10,901 nt of DNA, taken from NCBI GenBank assembly GCA_016794765.1, contig JAEUJG010000371.1, positions 1 through 10,901 of the forward strand, written 5' to 3'. Position numbers and translations under genes: made by a program. The notes under the pieces were generated by a model that saw only the letters and a program-made list of their open reading frames with translations, had not been told where the DNA came from and ran no database searches. This stretch comes from Spirochaetaceae bacterium. GTDB lineage: Bacteria; Spirochaetota; Spirochaetia; Treponematales; Rectinemataceae. This document shows, piece after piece, positions 1 through 7,088 of the stretch. How positions within the stretch are numbered: position 1 is the first letter of the stretch; every line of letters begins with the position of its first letter.

Positions 1-944
1 ACGAGGACTGCTTCGACATCTGGGCGGAAAACGGCGAGACGGTCGCGCGGATCACGGTGCCCGTCGGCCAGACCCACGTGGAAACCGTCTCCGCCCTGAC
101 GGAAGAGATCGTCAAGTCGATCACGAGCCTGCCGCAGTTCCCGGAGAACATCGTCCAGATCCAGCGCCTCATCGCCGATCCCCAGAGCCAGATGATCGAC
201 ATCGCGCGCTACATCTCCACCGATCCCGCGATGACGGCCGACCTCTTGAAGCTCGTCAACTCCGCCGCCTACATGACCCAGAAGCGCGTCGACAACATCG
301 TCGACGCGGTCAAGCTCGTTGGACTGCGCGGCATCAAGGGCCTCCTCTATTCCTACGGAACCTTCAAGATCCTCGGCGACGACTCCAACGCCGAACGCAA
401 GAAGCTCTGGGACCACTGCTACCGGGCGGCCTACTACTCCTACAACCTCGCCAAGAATTTCAAGGCCGGCAACCGCAACCTCCTCGACGACGCCTACGTC
501 GGCGGCATGCTCCACGACATGGGCAAGATCGTCTTCTCCTCGGTCCACCCCGCCCTGCTCGACAAGATCCGCGGCTTCTGCGGCGACAAGGGCATCCCGC
601 CCGGGACCTTCGAGGACATGGCCGGCGGCATGAACCACGCCGAGATCGGCGCCCGCATCGCCGAGAAGTGGAACTTCCCCGATACCCTCACCGCGGCGAT
701 CCGCTTCCACCACGAGGTAAGCGCCGTGCCGCCGGAGCACAAGGATCTCGTGCAGACGGTCTACCTGGCCAACGCCTTCTGCGAGTACGAGAGCGGCGGT
801 TTCACCTACGAGCAGATCGACACGAACGTCCTCGGGAGCTTCAACATCGTCGGCGAGCGCCAGTTCAAGAAGATCGTCGAGACGATGTCCGAAGGCTTCA
901 AGCTGGAGACGAGCCGGATCGCCCGCGAAGCCGCCAAGAAATAA
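1..944 (+). CDS. HDOD domain signalling protein, 5'-truncated by window edge
   Basis: HDOD domains are HD-superfamily output or scaffold modules in bacterial signalling; most described members have no shown phosphohydrolase activity. The frame is open from base 3 with no stop, so the gene starts outside the window. The GTG at 57 is in frame but lies inside continuous coding sequence with no clear ribosome binding site and is probably not the start. Visible signatures are TSLPQFPENIVQIQRL near the domain entry, LLKLVNSAAYM, the region IVDAVKLVGLRGIKGLLYSYG, LHDMGK (His-Asp pair at 513-518) and, further on, HAEIGARIAEKWNFP followed by IRFHHEV. These are the typical HDOD order and spacing. Unlike many HDOD proteins, it keeps the His-Asp pair, so metal binding cannot be excluded. 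The missing N-terminus may hold a further domain; only about 20 codons before the HDOD region are seen. The gene ends at TAA 942-944 just before a strong terminator, so it is the last gene of its transcript. The family call is firm; the role is not known. Confidence 0.94.
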   Translation, partial: EDCFDIWAENGETVARITVPVGQTHVETVSALTEEIVKSITSLPQFPENIVQIQRLIADPQSQMIDIARYISTDPAMTADLLKLVNSAAYMTQKRVDNIVDAVKLVGLRGIKGLLYSYGTFKILGDDSNAERKKLWDHCYRAAYYSYNLAKNFKAGNRNLLDDAYVGGMLHDMGKIVFSSVHPALLDKIRGFCGDKGIPPGTFEDMAGGMNHAEIGARIAEKWNFPDTLTAAIRFHHEVSAVPPEHKDLVQTVYLANAFCEYESGGFTYEQIDTNVLGSFNIVGERQFKKIVETMSEGFKLETSRIAREAAKK

Positions 945-968
945 GGGCGCGACAAGCCCGCCCTGATC

Positions 969-1000
969 GAAAAGCCCGGATCATCCGGGCTTTTCCGTTT
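969..1000 (+). terminator. Intrinsic terminator, probably bidirectional
   Basis: An 11-bp perfect stem (969-979 pairs with 985-995, core GCCCGG/CCGGGC) closes a 5-nt loop ATCAT. It is flanked by AAAA on the left (970-973) and TTTT on the right (991-994). It lies 24 bases after the HDOD stop codon. Because the A-run becomes a T-run on the other strand, it can also stop transcripts of the convergent peptidase gene, whose stop codon is about 100 bases away. Confidence 0.88.
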
Positions 1001-1097
1001 GCCGGTCCTGCGGGCGGAGGGGAGGCGCGCCGGCCGGGGGTCCGGTTGTGCTTGGTGCGGTGGGCGCGCCGGCTGGACCGCGGCGCCGGGGCCTTTC

Positions 1098-1913
1098 CTA
1101 ATAGCGTTCCAGGAATTCTAGAAGGCCCTGCTGGGAGCCGCCGAAGTAGCGCGCCTCCAGGGCCGCCGCGGACTTGCCGAGATAGCGGAAGTGCCAGCTT
1201 TCCCATTTGTAGCCGGTCCGCGCGGTCATCCCCTCCGGATAGGACAGGGAAAAACCGAAGGCGCCGGCGTTCGCCGCCAGCCAGCGCGAGGCGGCGGTTT
1301 CCGCGAAGCTCTCGTCGATGGGCGCGAAGTCGAGGGCGCTGCCGAGTTGGTGCTGGGAGCGCCCCGGAGCGGCGATGCTCCGCTCCGTCTCAGCGAGACC
1401 CTCCGCCGCCACGGAGCGCTCAAAGACGCCCTTTTGGTAGGCAAAGGAGCGGTAGGCGGAGCCGACGAGGAGGACGACGCCGGCCTCGCGGGCCGCCTTG
1501 TCCATCCCGAGAAGGGCCGCGACGACGGGGCGCCGGAGCCTGTGCCCCGCGCGCGAGAGGGACAGGCCCGTTCCGTCCAGGGCCGCGAGGTCGGCCGGCT
1601 CGAAATCCGCGGCCAGGGCGCGTTCCTTGTCCGCCCGCAGGAAGAGCGCCGGATCGGCTGTCCGCTCGGACTCCACCGCGCCCAGGAGCTCCAGGAAGGG
1701 CGCGGGCGCCGCGGCGATGCGGGCTTCGATCTCCGCGGCCTCCACCGGCGCCAGGGCGGCCCGCAGGGCGGCGGCGGCGCGCGCCAGGCGCGGATCCGGA
1801 GCCGCGGCCGGCGCCGCGGGGGCGGCCGCCTTCGCGGGCGAACAGGCCGTAAGGGCAAGCAAGGCGCAGGCGGCGAGGAGGTTGCCGGCGGCGTGAAGGC
1901 GGAGGGAGCGCAT
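1098..1913 (-). CDS. Lipoprotein D-alanyl-D-alanine carboxypeptidase, VanY/M15B family
   Basis: This is a probable zinc DD-carboxypeptidase that trims the terminal D-Ala of peptidoglycan stem peptides, acting outside the cytoplasmic membrane. The 271-residue product starts with a lipoprotein signal (hydrophobic stretch about residues 11-20, lipobox LTAC with the lipidated Cys at 24), followed by an Ala/Pro-rich tether. The M15 domain occupies about residues 115-260. It shows SAYRS (152-156), SQHQLGSALDF (186-196; zinc ligands His188 and Asp195) and ESWH (238-241; catalytic Glu238 and zinc ligand His241), so all active-site residues are present. The ATG at 1913 is chosen because it places the lipobox correctly. 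The open frame runs upstream to 1997, but that extension is Arg/Pro-rich and would put a non-signal segment first. The gene is divergent from the glycosylase-like gene and convergent with the HDOD gene. There are no van resistance genes nearby, so housekeeping or remodelling is more likely than glycopeptide resistance. Confidence 0.93.
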   Translation of the reverse strand: MRSLRLHAAGNLLAACALLALTACSPAKAAAPAAPAAAPDPRLARAAAALRAALAPVEAAEIEARIAAAPAPFLELLGAVESERTADPALFLRADKERALAADFEPADLAALDGTGLSLSRAGHRLRRPVVAALLGMDKAAREAGVVLLVGSAYRSFAYQKGVFERSVAAEGLAETERSIAAPGRSQHQLGSALDFAPIDESFAETAASRWLAANAGAFGFSLSYPEGMTARTGYKWESWHFRYLGKSAAALEARYFGGSQQGLLEFLERY

Positions 1914-1920
1914 GCCGAGG

Positions 1921-1950
1921 ACTATAACCTCCCTCCCCGAGGGAGGTGAA
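1921..1950 (-). promoter_or_regulatory. Possible promoter of the VanY-type gene with near-leaderless start
   Basis: Read on the minus strand there is TTCACC (1950-1945) and TATAGT (1926-1921) with an 18-base spacer. These match the sigma-70 consensus at 4/6 and 5/6 positions. The -10 element ends only 7 bases before the ATG at 1913, so transcription would start at or next to the start codon, giving a leaderless or near-leaderless message. A GGGAGG sequence is present at 1931-1926 on the minus strand, but it is 12 or more bases from the ATG and too far to be a good ribosome binding site. This is a pattern call only. Confidence 0.35.
1927..1947. repeat. Perfect inverted repeat between divergent genes (operator- or REP-like)
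   Basis: ACCTCCCTC (1927-1935) is followed by CCC and then GAGGGAGGT (1939-1947), its exact reverse complement. It lies wholly inside the spacer between the proposed -35 and -10 of the peptidase gene, a position suited to a repressor or activator site. It also resembles the G/C-rich palindromes scattered between genes in many high-GC genomes, so a dispersed repeat is the main alternative. There is no T-run after either arm, which argues against a terminator. Confidence 0.55.
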
Positions 1951-2068
1951 GGGGAAGGCCGCGACGGCCGCCGCCTCGCTCGCCGCGCCGGGCGCATGGC
2001 CGACCGCGTCCCCGGCGGCCGCGGACGGTCCTTGCCCCGGCCCGCCCCGCCGGTGCATGCTCCCGGAC

Positions 2069-2827
2069 ATGAAGCCAGCCACCTACGCCGCCCTGGAGGC
2101 GACGCGCCGGGATTTCCGGGCCCTCGTCGAGGAGTGGAGCGCCGCCGTCCCCGGCCTCGCCGCGCTCCAGGACGAGCTCCGCGAGTCCCTCGGCTACGAC
2201 GACTACCGCGTCGAGACGCCGGTCGTCTACAACCGCGACCTCGACGCCCTCGGCCCCGAAAGCCGGGTCGCGATCATCCTCGTGGCCGACAATCCCGGCA
2301 AGAAAGAGCAGCTCGCGCGGAACAACCGCTACCTCGTGGGCCAATCCGGCAAGCTGGCCGAGGGCTGGTTCGCCCGCGAGCTCAAGCTCGATTTCCGGAA
2401 GGACGTGCTCATCCTCAACAAGACGCCCCTCCACACGCCCAAGACCGCCGAGCTCCGGAAGCTCCTCGTCCTCGCGGGCGCGCCGGGCACGAAGCGCCGG
2501 TCCGCCCTGGAATCCCTGGTGCGGGACAGCCAAGCCGCGATGGCCGAACTCGCCTTCCGCCTCCACGCCGCCTCGGAGGCGCCGCTCTGGATCTCCGGCT
2601 ACGGCGAACTCGGTCCCAAGGGCCTCTTCCGCCCCTACGCGGAGGCCCTCGGCCGGCTTTACGCCGACGCCGCCCCCGCGCTCCGCGACCGGGTCTGGCT
2701 CTTCCGCCACTTCTCGATGAACCAGTTCGCGATCGAGATGAAGGAAAAACGCGATCCGCGCGGATCCCTCATGGAGGAACTCGCTCGGATCGGGGCCGAG
2801 AACCGAAAACGGATCCTGGGCTGGTAA
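2069..2827 (+). CDS. Uracil-DNA glycosylase superfamily-like protein (divergent)
   Basis: The product is 252 residues from the ATG at 2069. I read it as a distant member of the uracil-DNA glycosylase superfamily, which removes damaged bases from DNA. Residues 68-80 (AIILVADNPGKKE) have the beta-strand plus loop pattern of motif 1 (usually GxxPGxxE). They are followed by RYLVGQSGKLAEGWF (87-101), which matches the 'PFVGxxGxLL' element of family 4/5 enzymes, and by VLILNKTP (113-120), matching the usual 'ITNxVKxRP' strand. Near the end, RHFSM (213-217) sits where families have HPS. WISGYGELGPKG (174-185) matches the strand and helix before it. No four-cysteine Fe-S pattern is present. The start is uncertain: ATG 2057 and GTG 1946 are also in frame, and none has a good ribosome binding site. 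The 1946 extension is Ala/Pro-rich and unconvincing. The call rests on motif order only, so activity is unproven. Confidence 0.6.
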   Translation: MKPATYAALEATRRDFRALVEEWSAAVPGLAALQDELRESLGYDDYRVETPVVYNRDLDALGPESRVAIILVADNPGKKEQLARNNRYLVGQSGKLAEGWFARELKLDFRKDVLILNKTPLHTPKTAELRKLLVLAGAPGTKRRSALESLVRDSQAAMAELAFRLHAASEAPLWISGYGELGPKGLFRPYAEALGRLYADAAPALRDRVWLFRHFSMNQFAIEMKEKRDPRGSLMEELARIGAENRKRILGW

Positions 2828-2843
2828 GCGGCGGCGCCGCCGC
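2828..2843. repeat. 16-bp GC palindrome after the glycosylase-like gene
   Basis: The 16 bases directly after the TAA form a perfect palindrome (GCGGCGGC followed by its reverse complement). It could fold as a 6-bp hairpin with a GCGC loop. No T-run follows, so it is at best a weak transcription pause or an RNA 3'-end stabiliser, not a standard terminator. Confidence 0.4.
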
Positions 2844-2859
2844 CTCGCTCCGGGGGAAT

Positions 2860-2888
2860 TTGCATTCGGCAAGCGAACCCGCGATAGT
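2860..2888 (+). promoter_or_regulatory. Probable sigma-70-type promoter of the kinase/chemoreceptor operon
   Basis: TTGCAT (2860-2865) and GATAGT (2883-2888) are separated by exactly 17 bases. They match the consensus at 3/6 and 4/6 positions. The sites fall in a short A/T-richer patch within an otherwise G/C-rich gap. Transcription from about 2895 would give a leader of roughly 23 bases carrying GGAGGG at 2907-2912 before the GTG start at 2918. This geometry supports both the promoter and the start choice. Confidence 0.5.
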
Positions 2889-2917
2889 TGTTCGCATCCT
2901 CGAAGCGGAGGGTGCGC

Positions 2918-4738
2918 GTGCCCAGGCCCAAGCCCCTGTTGCCCTTCCTCGCGACACTCCTGCTCTCGGGCGGGTTGGTCGTCGCGCAAGAGCCGGTCGC
3001 GGCCCGCGTCCTCCTCCTTCATTCCCATTACCAAGGCTACGCGTGGACCGATTCGGTGACCGCCGGCGTGCTTGAGGGCTTTGCCGCCTCGGGTAGCCAG
3101 GTGGACCTGTCGGTCGCCTACCTCGATTCCCGGCGCCGGCTCGACGCGGCCTACGAAGCGGCCTTCGGCGCCTATATCGACGAGCGCTACGAGGGGATGC
3201 CCCCGGACCTGGTGATCGGCTCGGACAACGAAGCCCTGGCCTTCCTCTCGCGGCGCGGCTCCCGAGTCCTTGAAAGCGCGCCGACGGTGTTCTGCGGCGT
3301 CAACGGCTACGCGCCGGAACTGACCGCGGGACTCGCGGAGGTCAGCGGCGTGACCGAGGAACCGGCCATGGCGGACACCTTGCGGATCGCCCTCGGCCTC
3401 CATCCGGGCACGCGGAGGATCGCCGTGTTCGTGGGCGACAACCCGACGGCGACGATCATCGAACGGCAATTCGCCGAAGAGGTGGAGGCGTCCCTTGCCT
3501 CCCGCCTCGACTTCGTCCACCGGCGCGGGCTCACCGTGGAGGATTTCGCCGCCGCCGCCCGCCGGGAGGAACCGGGCAGCCTCATCGTCCTTCTCAACAT
3601 CAGCAAGGATTCGCGGGGCAACACCATCGACCCGCGGCGAGCGGCGCGGGAGGTCTCCGCCGCGAGCCGGGTGCCGGTCTACTCGTTCTGGGATTTCTAC
3701 CTTGGCCACGGCATCGTCGGCGGCCGCGTCGTTTCGGGCAGGGAGCAGGGGATGGCCGCCGCCGCCATCGGCCTCCGGGTACTCGCGGGCGAACGGGCCT
3801 CCGCGATCCCCGTCGAGCGCGGCGTCCCGGGTCCGGCCTCCTTCGACTGGAGCCAGCTCGAGCGCTTCGGCATCCGTGCCTCATCCTTGCCGCCCGGCGC
3901 CGTCGTCATCGGCCGGCCACCCTCCTTCTGGGACCGCCACGGCCCCGTCCTCCTCGTCGCGGGGAGCGTCATCCTCGGCCTCGGAGGCTTCGCGGCGGCC
4001 CTCCTCGTCGCCGTCGCCCGCCTGCGCTCCGCCGAGCGGCTCCTCCTCGAGGAGGAGCGGTCGCTGCGTTCGACCTTGGAGGAAAAGGAAGTCCTCCTCC
4101 GCGAGGTGCATCACCGCGTGAAGAACAACCTCCAGATCATCGCCTCGCTCCTCAGCCTGGCCTGTCCCGACGACGGGGAGGAACCGGTCTCCGAGCTCCT
4201 TCGGTCCAGCCAGGCGCGGATCGAGACGATGGCGATCGTCCACGACGAGCTCTACGATTCCGACAATTTCTCGAGGATCGACCTCTCCGCGCTGGCGGAG
4301 AAGATCGGCCTGCGCCTCCAGTCGGCCTGGGAGTCGCGGACGGTGCGCCTCTCGGTTGCGAAGGCGGGGCCCGGTCCCTGGCTTCCGCTCGACCTGGCCT
4401 TGCCCGTGGCGCTGGTCATCGACGAGCTCGTCGGCAATTCCTTCGCCCACGCCTTTCCCGGCGATCGTCCCGGCCGGATCCTCGTGGAAGCCGGGCTCGA
4501 GGAGGAGAACCGCGTCCTCAAGCTCGTCGTGACGGACGACGGCGCGGGGCTTCCGCCCGGCCTCGATCCGTCGCGCGCCTCGACGATCGGTTTTCTCATC
4601 GTCCGCAGCCTGGCGGCGCAGCTCGGCGCCGAACTGTCCTTCGGCGACGCCGCGCCCGGCCTCGCCTGCGTCCTCCGCATTCCCCTCGACGGCCGCCGCG
4701 CCGATCCGAAACACGCGAACCAACGGGAGTCCCAATGA
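2918..4738 (+). CDS. Sensor histidine kinase: ABC-binding-protein-like sensor + HisKA_2 + HATPase
   Basis: This 606-residue membrane kinase autophosphorylates on a histidine and passes the phosphate to a response regulator, none of which lies in this window. GTG 2918 is chosen because GGAGGG (2907-2912) lies 5 bases upstream; TTG 2888 and GTG 2912 are also in frame. Residues 1-25 are a signal peptide or first anchor. Residues about 30-330 resemble the ABC substrate-binding-like sensor found in such kinases (start RVLLLHSHYQGYAWTDS; later SFWDFYLGHGIVGG). A transmembrane helix spans about 344-366, followed by a short acidic coiled segment. The HisKA_2 H-box EVHHRVKNNLQ contains probable phospho-acceptor His399. 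The ATPase part has ELVGNS (Asn507), DDGAGLP (541-547) and TIGFLIV (556-562). The last motif has Phe where GLxLV-type boxes usually have Leu. Its TGA overlaps the next ATG (ATGA), so it is probably co-translated with the chemoreceptor. The ligand is unknown; a small solute is an inference from the sensor fold. Confidence 0.93.
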   Translation: MPRPKPLLPFLATLLLSGGLVVAQEPVAARVLLLHSHYQGYAWTDSVTAGVLEGFAASGSQVDLSVAYLDSRRRLDAAYEAAFGAYIDERYEGMPPDLVIGSDNEALAFLSRRGSRVLESAPTVFCGVNGYAPELTAGLAEVSGVTEEPAMADTLRIALGLHPGTRRIAVFVGDNPTATIIERQFAEEVEASLASRLDFVHRRGLTVEDFAAAARREEPGSLIVLLNISKDSRGNTIDPRRAAREVSAASRVPVYSFWDFYLGHGIVGGRVVSGREQGMAAAAIGLRVLAGERASAIPVERGVPGPASFDWSQLERFGIRASSLPPGAVVIGRPPSFWDRHGPVLLVAGSVILGLGGFAAALLVAVARLRSAERLLLEEERSLRSTLEEKEVLLREVHHRVKNNLQIIASLLSLACPDDGEEPVSELLRSSQARIETMAIVHDELYDSDNFSRIDLSALAEKIGLRLQSAWESRTVRLSVAKAGPGPWLPLDLALPVALVIDELVGNSFAHAFPGDRPGRILVEAGLEEENRVLKLVVTDDGAGLPPGLDPSRASTIGFLIVRSLAAQLGAELSFGDAAPGLACVLRIPLDGRRADPKHANQRESQ

Positions 4739-6297
4739 AAAGCGTCACAACCAAGATCATCGCCCTCGTCATCGGCGCCTCGCTCTCGGTGGCCCTCATC
4801 TTGGCGCTGCTCTTCGTCAACCTTCTCGGCGCGACCTCGGCGGCCGACATCGCGCTGCTCGAGAAAACGCTCAGGACCGACTTCGACCGCCTCATCAAGC
4901 ACGAGGTGGAGACGGCGGCGAGCATGCTCGAGACCCTCGGCAAGCTGCGGGACGAGGGCAAGCTCGACAAGGACGAAGCCCGCCGGCTGGCGGAGACCAT
5001 CCTGAGGAACGCGCGCTTCGGGACGGACGGCTATTTCTGGGCCGACACGCCCCAGGGCGTCAACGTCGTCCTGCTCGGAAAGGCCGACGCGGAGGGCAAG
5101 AACCGGCTGGCCTCCAAGGACCTCAAGGGCAACGAGTTCATCAAGGCCATCCTGGAGGCGGGCCTGGGCGGGGGCGGCTACACCGACTACTGGTTCCCCA
5201 AGGCGGGGGAGACCACGCCCCTGCCCAAGCGGAGCTACAGCCTCCACGTGAAGTCCTTCGATTGGGTGATCGGCACCGGCAACTACGTCGATTCCATCGA
5301 CGCGATCGCGCGGGACCAGACGAGGGAGGCCGCGGCGGGCGTCCGCAGGGCGGCCATCCTCGTCGCGATCGCGGCCGCGGCCCTTTCCGCCCTGCTGTCC
5401 GTCATCGCCGTGGCCTACGGTCGCCGCCTGTCGCGGCCCCTGCTCTACGCGGTGGACAAGGTCCAGGCGATCGCCTCGGGCGACCTTCGGGTCGACTTCG
5501 ACGCGCGGCTCGCCGCCGGCAAGGACGAGACGGGGCTCCTCCTCCGGAGCCTGGCCACGATGCGGGACGATCTCGCGGCGCTGTTGCGAGCCATCGGCGA
5601 AAGCTCCAGGCACGTCGCGGGCGGCAGCTCGGAATTCAAGTCCGCGGCCAACGGCATCGCGGAAAGCGCTTCCAGGCAATCCGCCACGGCGGAGGAAGTC
5701 TCCGCCGCGGTGGAGGAGCTGACGGCCTCCACGAGGAACAACGCGGCCGGCGCCACCGAATCGGAGCGCATCGCCGCCGAGGCGGCCGCCGAGGCCAAGG
5801 CCGGGGACGAGGCCGTGCGGGACGCCGTCGCCGCCATGCGCTCCATCGCGGAGCGGGTGGGAATCATCGAGGACATTTCCCGCCAGACCAACATGCTCGC
5901 GCTCAACGCGGCGATCGAGGCCGCCCGCGCGGGCGAATCCGGCAAGGGCTTCGCGGTCGTCGCGCAGGAGGTGAGGAAGCTCGCCGAGCGCAGCCGGGAG
6001 TCCGCGGAGGAGATCCGCGGCATCTCCACGGAGACCGTGGCCAAGGCGGAACGCGCGGCCGCGGCGCTGGCGGCGCTGACCCCCATCATCGAGCGGACCT
6101 CCGCCCTCGTCGCGGAGATCGGCGCGGCGAGCCGCGAACAGGAGACCGGCACCGGCCAAATCGAGAAGGCGATGGCCCAGCTCAACGAGACGGTCCAGAA
6201 GAACGCCGCGGCCGCGGAGGAGCTGGCCGCCTCCGCCGATTCCCTGGCGGACGAGGCCCGCGGCATGGATGAAAGGGCGGGCGCCTTCAGCCTTTAG
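4735..6297 (+). CDS. Methyl-accepting chemotaxis protein with single Cache_2 sensor
   Basis: This 520-residue transmembrane chemoreceptor should bind a periplasmic ligand and control CheA through CheW. GGGAG (4725-4729) lies 5 bases before the ATG. Order: TM1 at about 8-31; Cache_2 domain at about 35-195 (GYFWAD at 99-104, GYTDYWFPK at 148-156, WVIGTGNYVDSID at 177-189); TM2 at about 206-228; HAMP at about 229-285; then a long cytoplasmic coiled coil. The hairpin tip is QTNMLALNAAIEAARAGE (384-401) followed by GKGFAVVAQEVRKLAERS, nearly identical to the universal receptor tip. Glu/Gln-rich stretches on both arms are likely methylation regions. The C-terminus (GAFSL) has no CheR-tethering pentapeptide. 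Related Cache_2 domains often bind short organic acids, but the ligand cannot be read from sequence. The ATGA overlap links it to the upstream kinase. Its TAG overlaps the stop of the opposite-strand NYN gene, so no terminator separates the two. Confidence 0.97.
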   Translation: MKSVTTKIIALVIGASLSVALILALLFVNLLGATSAADIALLEKTLRTDFDRLIKHEVETAASMLETLGKLRDEGKLDKDEARRLAETILRNARFGTDGYFWADTPQGVNVVLLGKADAEGKNRLASKDLKGNEFIKAILEAGLGGGGYTDYWFPKAGETTPLPKRSYSLHVKSFDWVIGTGNYVDSIDAIARDQTREAAAGVRRAAILVAIAAAALSALLSVIAVAYGRRLSRPLLYAVDKVQAIASGDLRVDFDARLAAGKDETGLLLRSLATMRDDLAALLRAIGESSRHVAGGSSEFKSAANGIAESASRQSATAEEVSAAVEELTASTRNNAAGATESERIAAEAAAEAKAGDEAVRDAVAAMRSIAERVGIIEDISRQTNMLALNAAIEAARAGESGKGFAVVAQEVRKLAERSRESAEEIRGISTETVAKAERAAAALAALTPIIERTSALVAEIGAASREQETGTGQIEKAMAQLNETVQKNAAAAEELAASADSLADEARGMDERAGAFSL

Positions 6298-7088
6298 CGC
6301 CGCCCCTTCGGGATCAGCCGGAGGTAGACCTGCTTGCCCGGATTGTAGGGGTTGTCGCGCTCGTCGATCTCGAAGAGGCCGGAGGCCTTGATGAGGTCGC
6401 CGAGCTTGCGGTAGCCGTAGTTGCGCGGATCGAAATCGGGCTGGCGGTTCGCGATGTTCGTTCCCACCGAACCGAGGTAGGCCCAGCCGAACTCGTCGGC
6501 GGCGTCCTCCGCGGCGCTCCGGAGCAGGTTCGCCACGCGGCGGTCGCCCTTCAGGTCGGAGGCGCTGGACTTGGCCGGCTCGCGGCCGTGGCTCTCCTCC
6601 TCCGGCTCGCGGAGGATCTCGGTGTAGATGAACTTGTCGCAGGCCGCGACGAAGGGCTTGGGCGTCTTCTTCTGGCCGAAGCCGAGCACCATCTTCCCGT
6701 CCTCGCGGAGGCGCATCGCGATCCGCGTGAAGTCCGAGTCGCTGGAGACGATGCAGAAGCCGTCGAGGCTCTCGGTGTAGAGCAGGTCCATCGCGTCGAT
6801 GATCATCGCGCTGTCGGTCGCGTTCTTGCCCGTCGTGTAGCTGAACTGCTGGATGGGCTGGATGGCGAACTCGAGGAGCTTGTCCTTCCAGGAACGGAGG
6901 TTCGTGCTCGTCCAGTCGCCGTAGATGCGCTTGACGCTCGCGATGCCGTATTTGGCCACCTCGCCGAGGAGTCCCTCGACGATGGAAGCCTGGGTGTTGT
7001 CGGCGTCGATGAGGACGGCGAGCTTGAGCTGGCCCTGGTAGCCGGTCTCGGGCTTGGGCTGGTCTTGGTATGACTGGTTTCGTTTCAT
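6294..7088 (-). CDS. NYN-domain ribonuclease-like protein with C-terminal LOTUS/OST-HTH domain
   Basis: This 264-residue protein combines a PIN-like NYN nuclease fold with an RNA-binding LOTUS domain and is probably a cytoplasmic RNA-processing or decay factor. NYN domain, about 20-160: LAVLIDADN (23-31, acidic Asp28 and Asp30), YGDW (56-59), KNATDSAMIIDAMDLLY (88-104, Asp92) and IVSSDSDF (113-120, Asp117 and Asp119). The set of acidic residues expected at a Mg-dependent active site is complete. A polar linker of about 160-180 leads to the LOTUS domain (about 182-258), with GWAYLGSVGTNI and the typical YGYRKLGDLIKASGLFEI. Bacterial NYN-LOTUS proteins are widespread, and LOTUS domains have been reported to bind RNA, including G-quadruplex RNA. 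The start ATG at 7088 overlaps the upstream gene's TGA, with GGAG 7 bases ahead on the minus strand. It is the last gene of the three-gene helicase operon. Target RNAs are unknown. Confidence 0.94.
   Translation of the reverse strand: MKRNQSYQDQPKPETGYQGQLKLAVLIDADNTQASIVEGLLGEVAKYGIASVKRIYGDWTSTNLRSWKDKLLEFAIQPIQQFSYTTGKNATDSAMIIDAMDLLYTESLDGFCIVSSDSDFTRIAMRLREDGKMVLGFGQKKTPKPFVAACDKFIYTEILREPEEESHGREPAKSSASDLKGDRRVANLLRSAAEDAADEFGWAYLGSVGTNIANRQPDFDPRNYGYRKLGDLIKASGLFEIDERDNPYNPGKQVYLRLIPKGRR

Noticed and set aside
1024..1073. 11-bp direct repeat GGCGCGCCGGC at 1024-1034 and 1063-1073
   Set aside because: It could be an accident of the G/C-rich intergenic region. There is no third copy, no promoter-like spacing and no stable hairpin with a T-run.
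668..1852. Plus-strand open frame of 394 codons across the HDOD end and the VanY-type gene
   Set aside because: It runs through the terminator and antisense to a peptidase with intact catalytic residues; it is dominated by Arg and Pro.
1946..2068. N-terminal extension of the glycosylase-like protein from GTG 1946
   Set aside because: The added 41 residues are Ala/Pro/Gly-rich and unlike any domain, and the start overlaps the inverted repeat; later ATG codons at 2057 or 2069 fit the protein better.
1922..3709. Long minus-strand open frame of nearly 600 codons
   Set aside because: It is antisense to the glycosylase-like and kinase genes, has no recognisable domain, and its His/Arg/Gly-rich composition is that of a shadow frame.
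4252..6159. Long minus-strand open frame of about 635 codons
   Set aside because: It is antisense to the kinase end and the chemoreceptor, both of which have complete conserved motifs; its composition is shadow-like.
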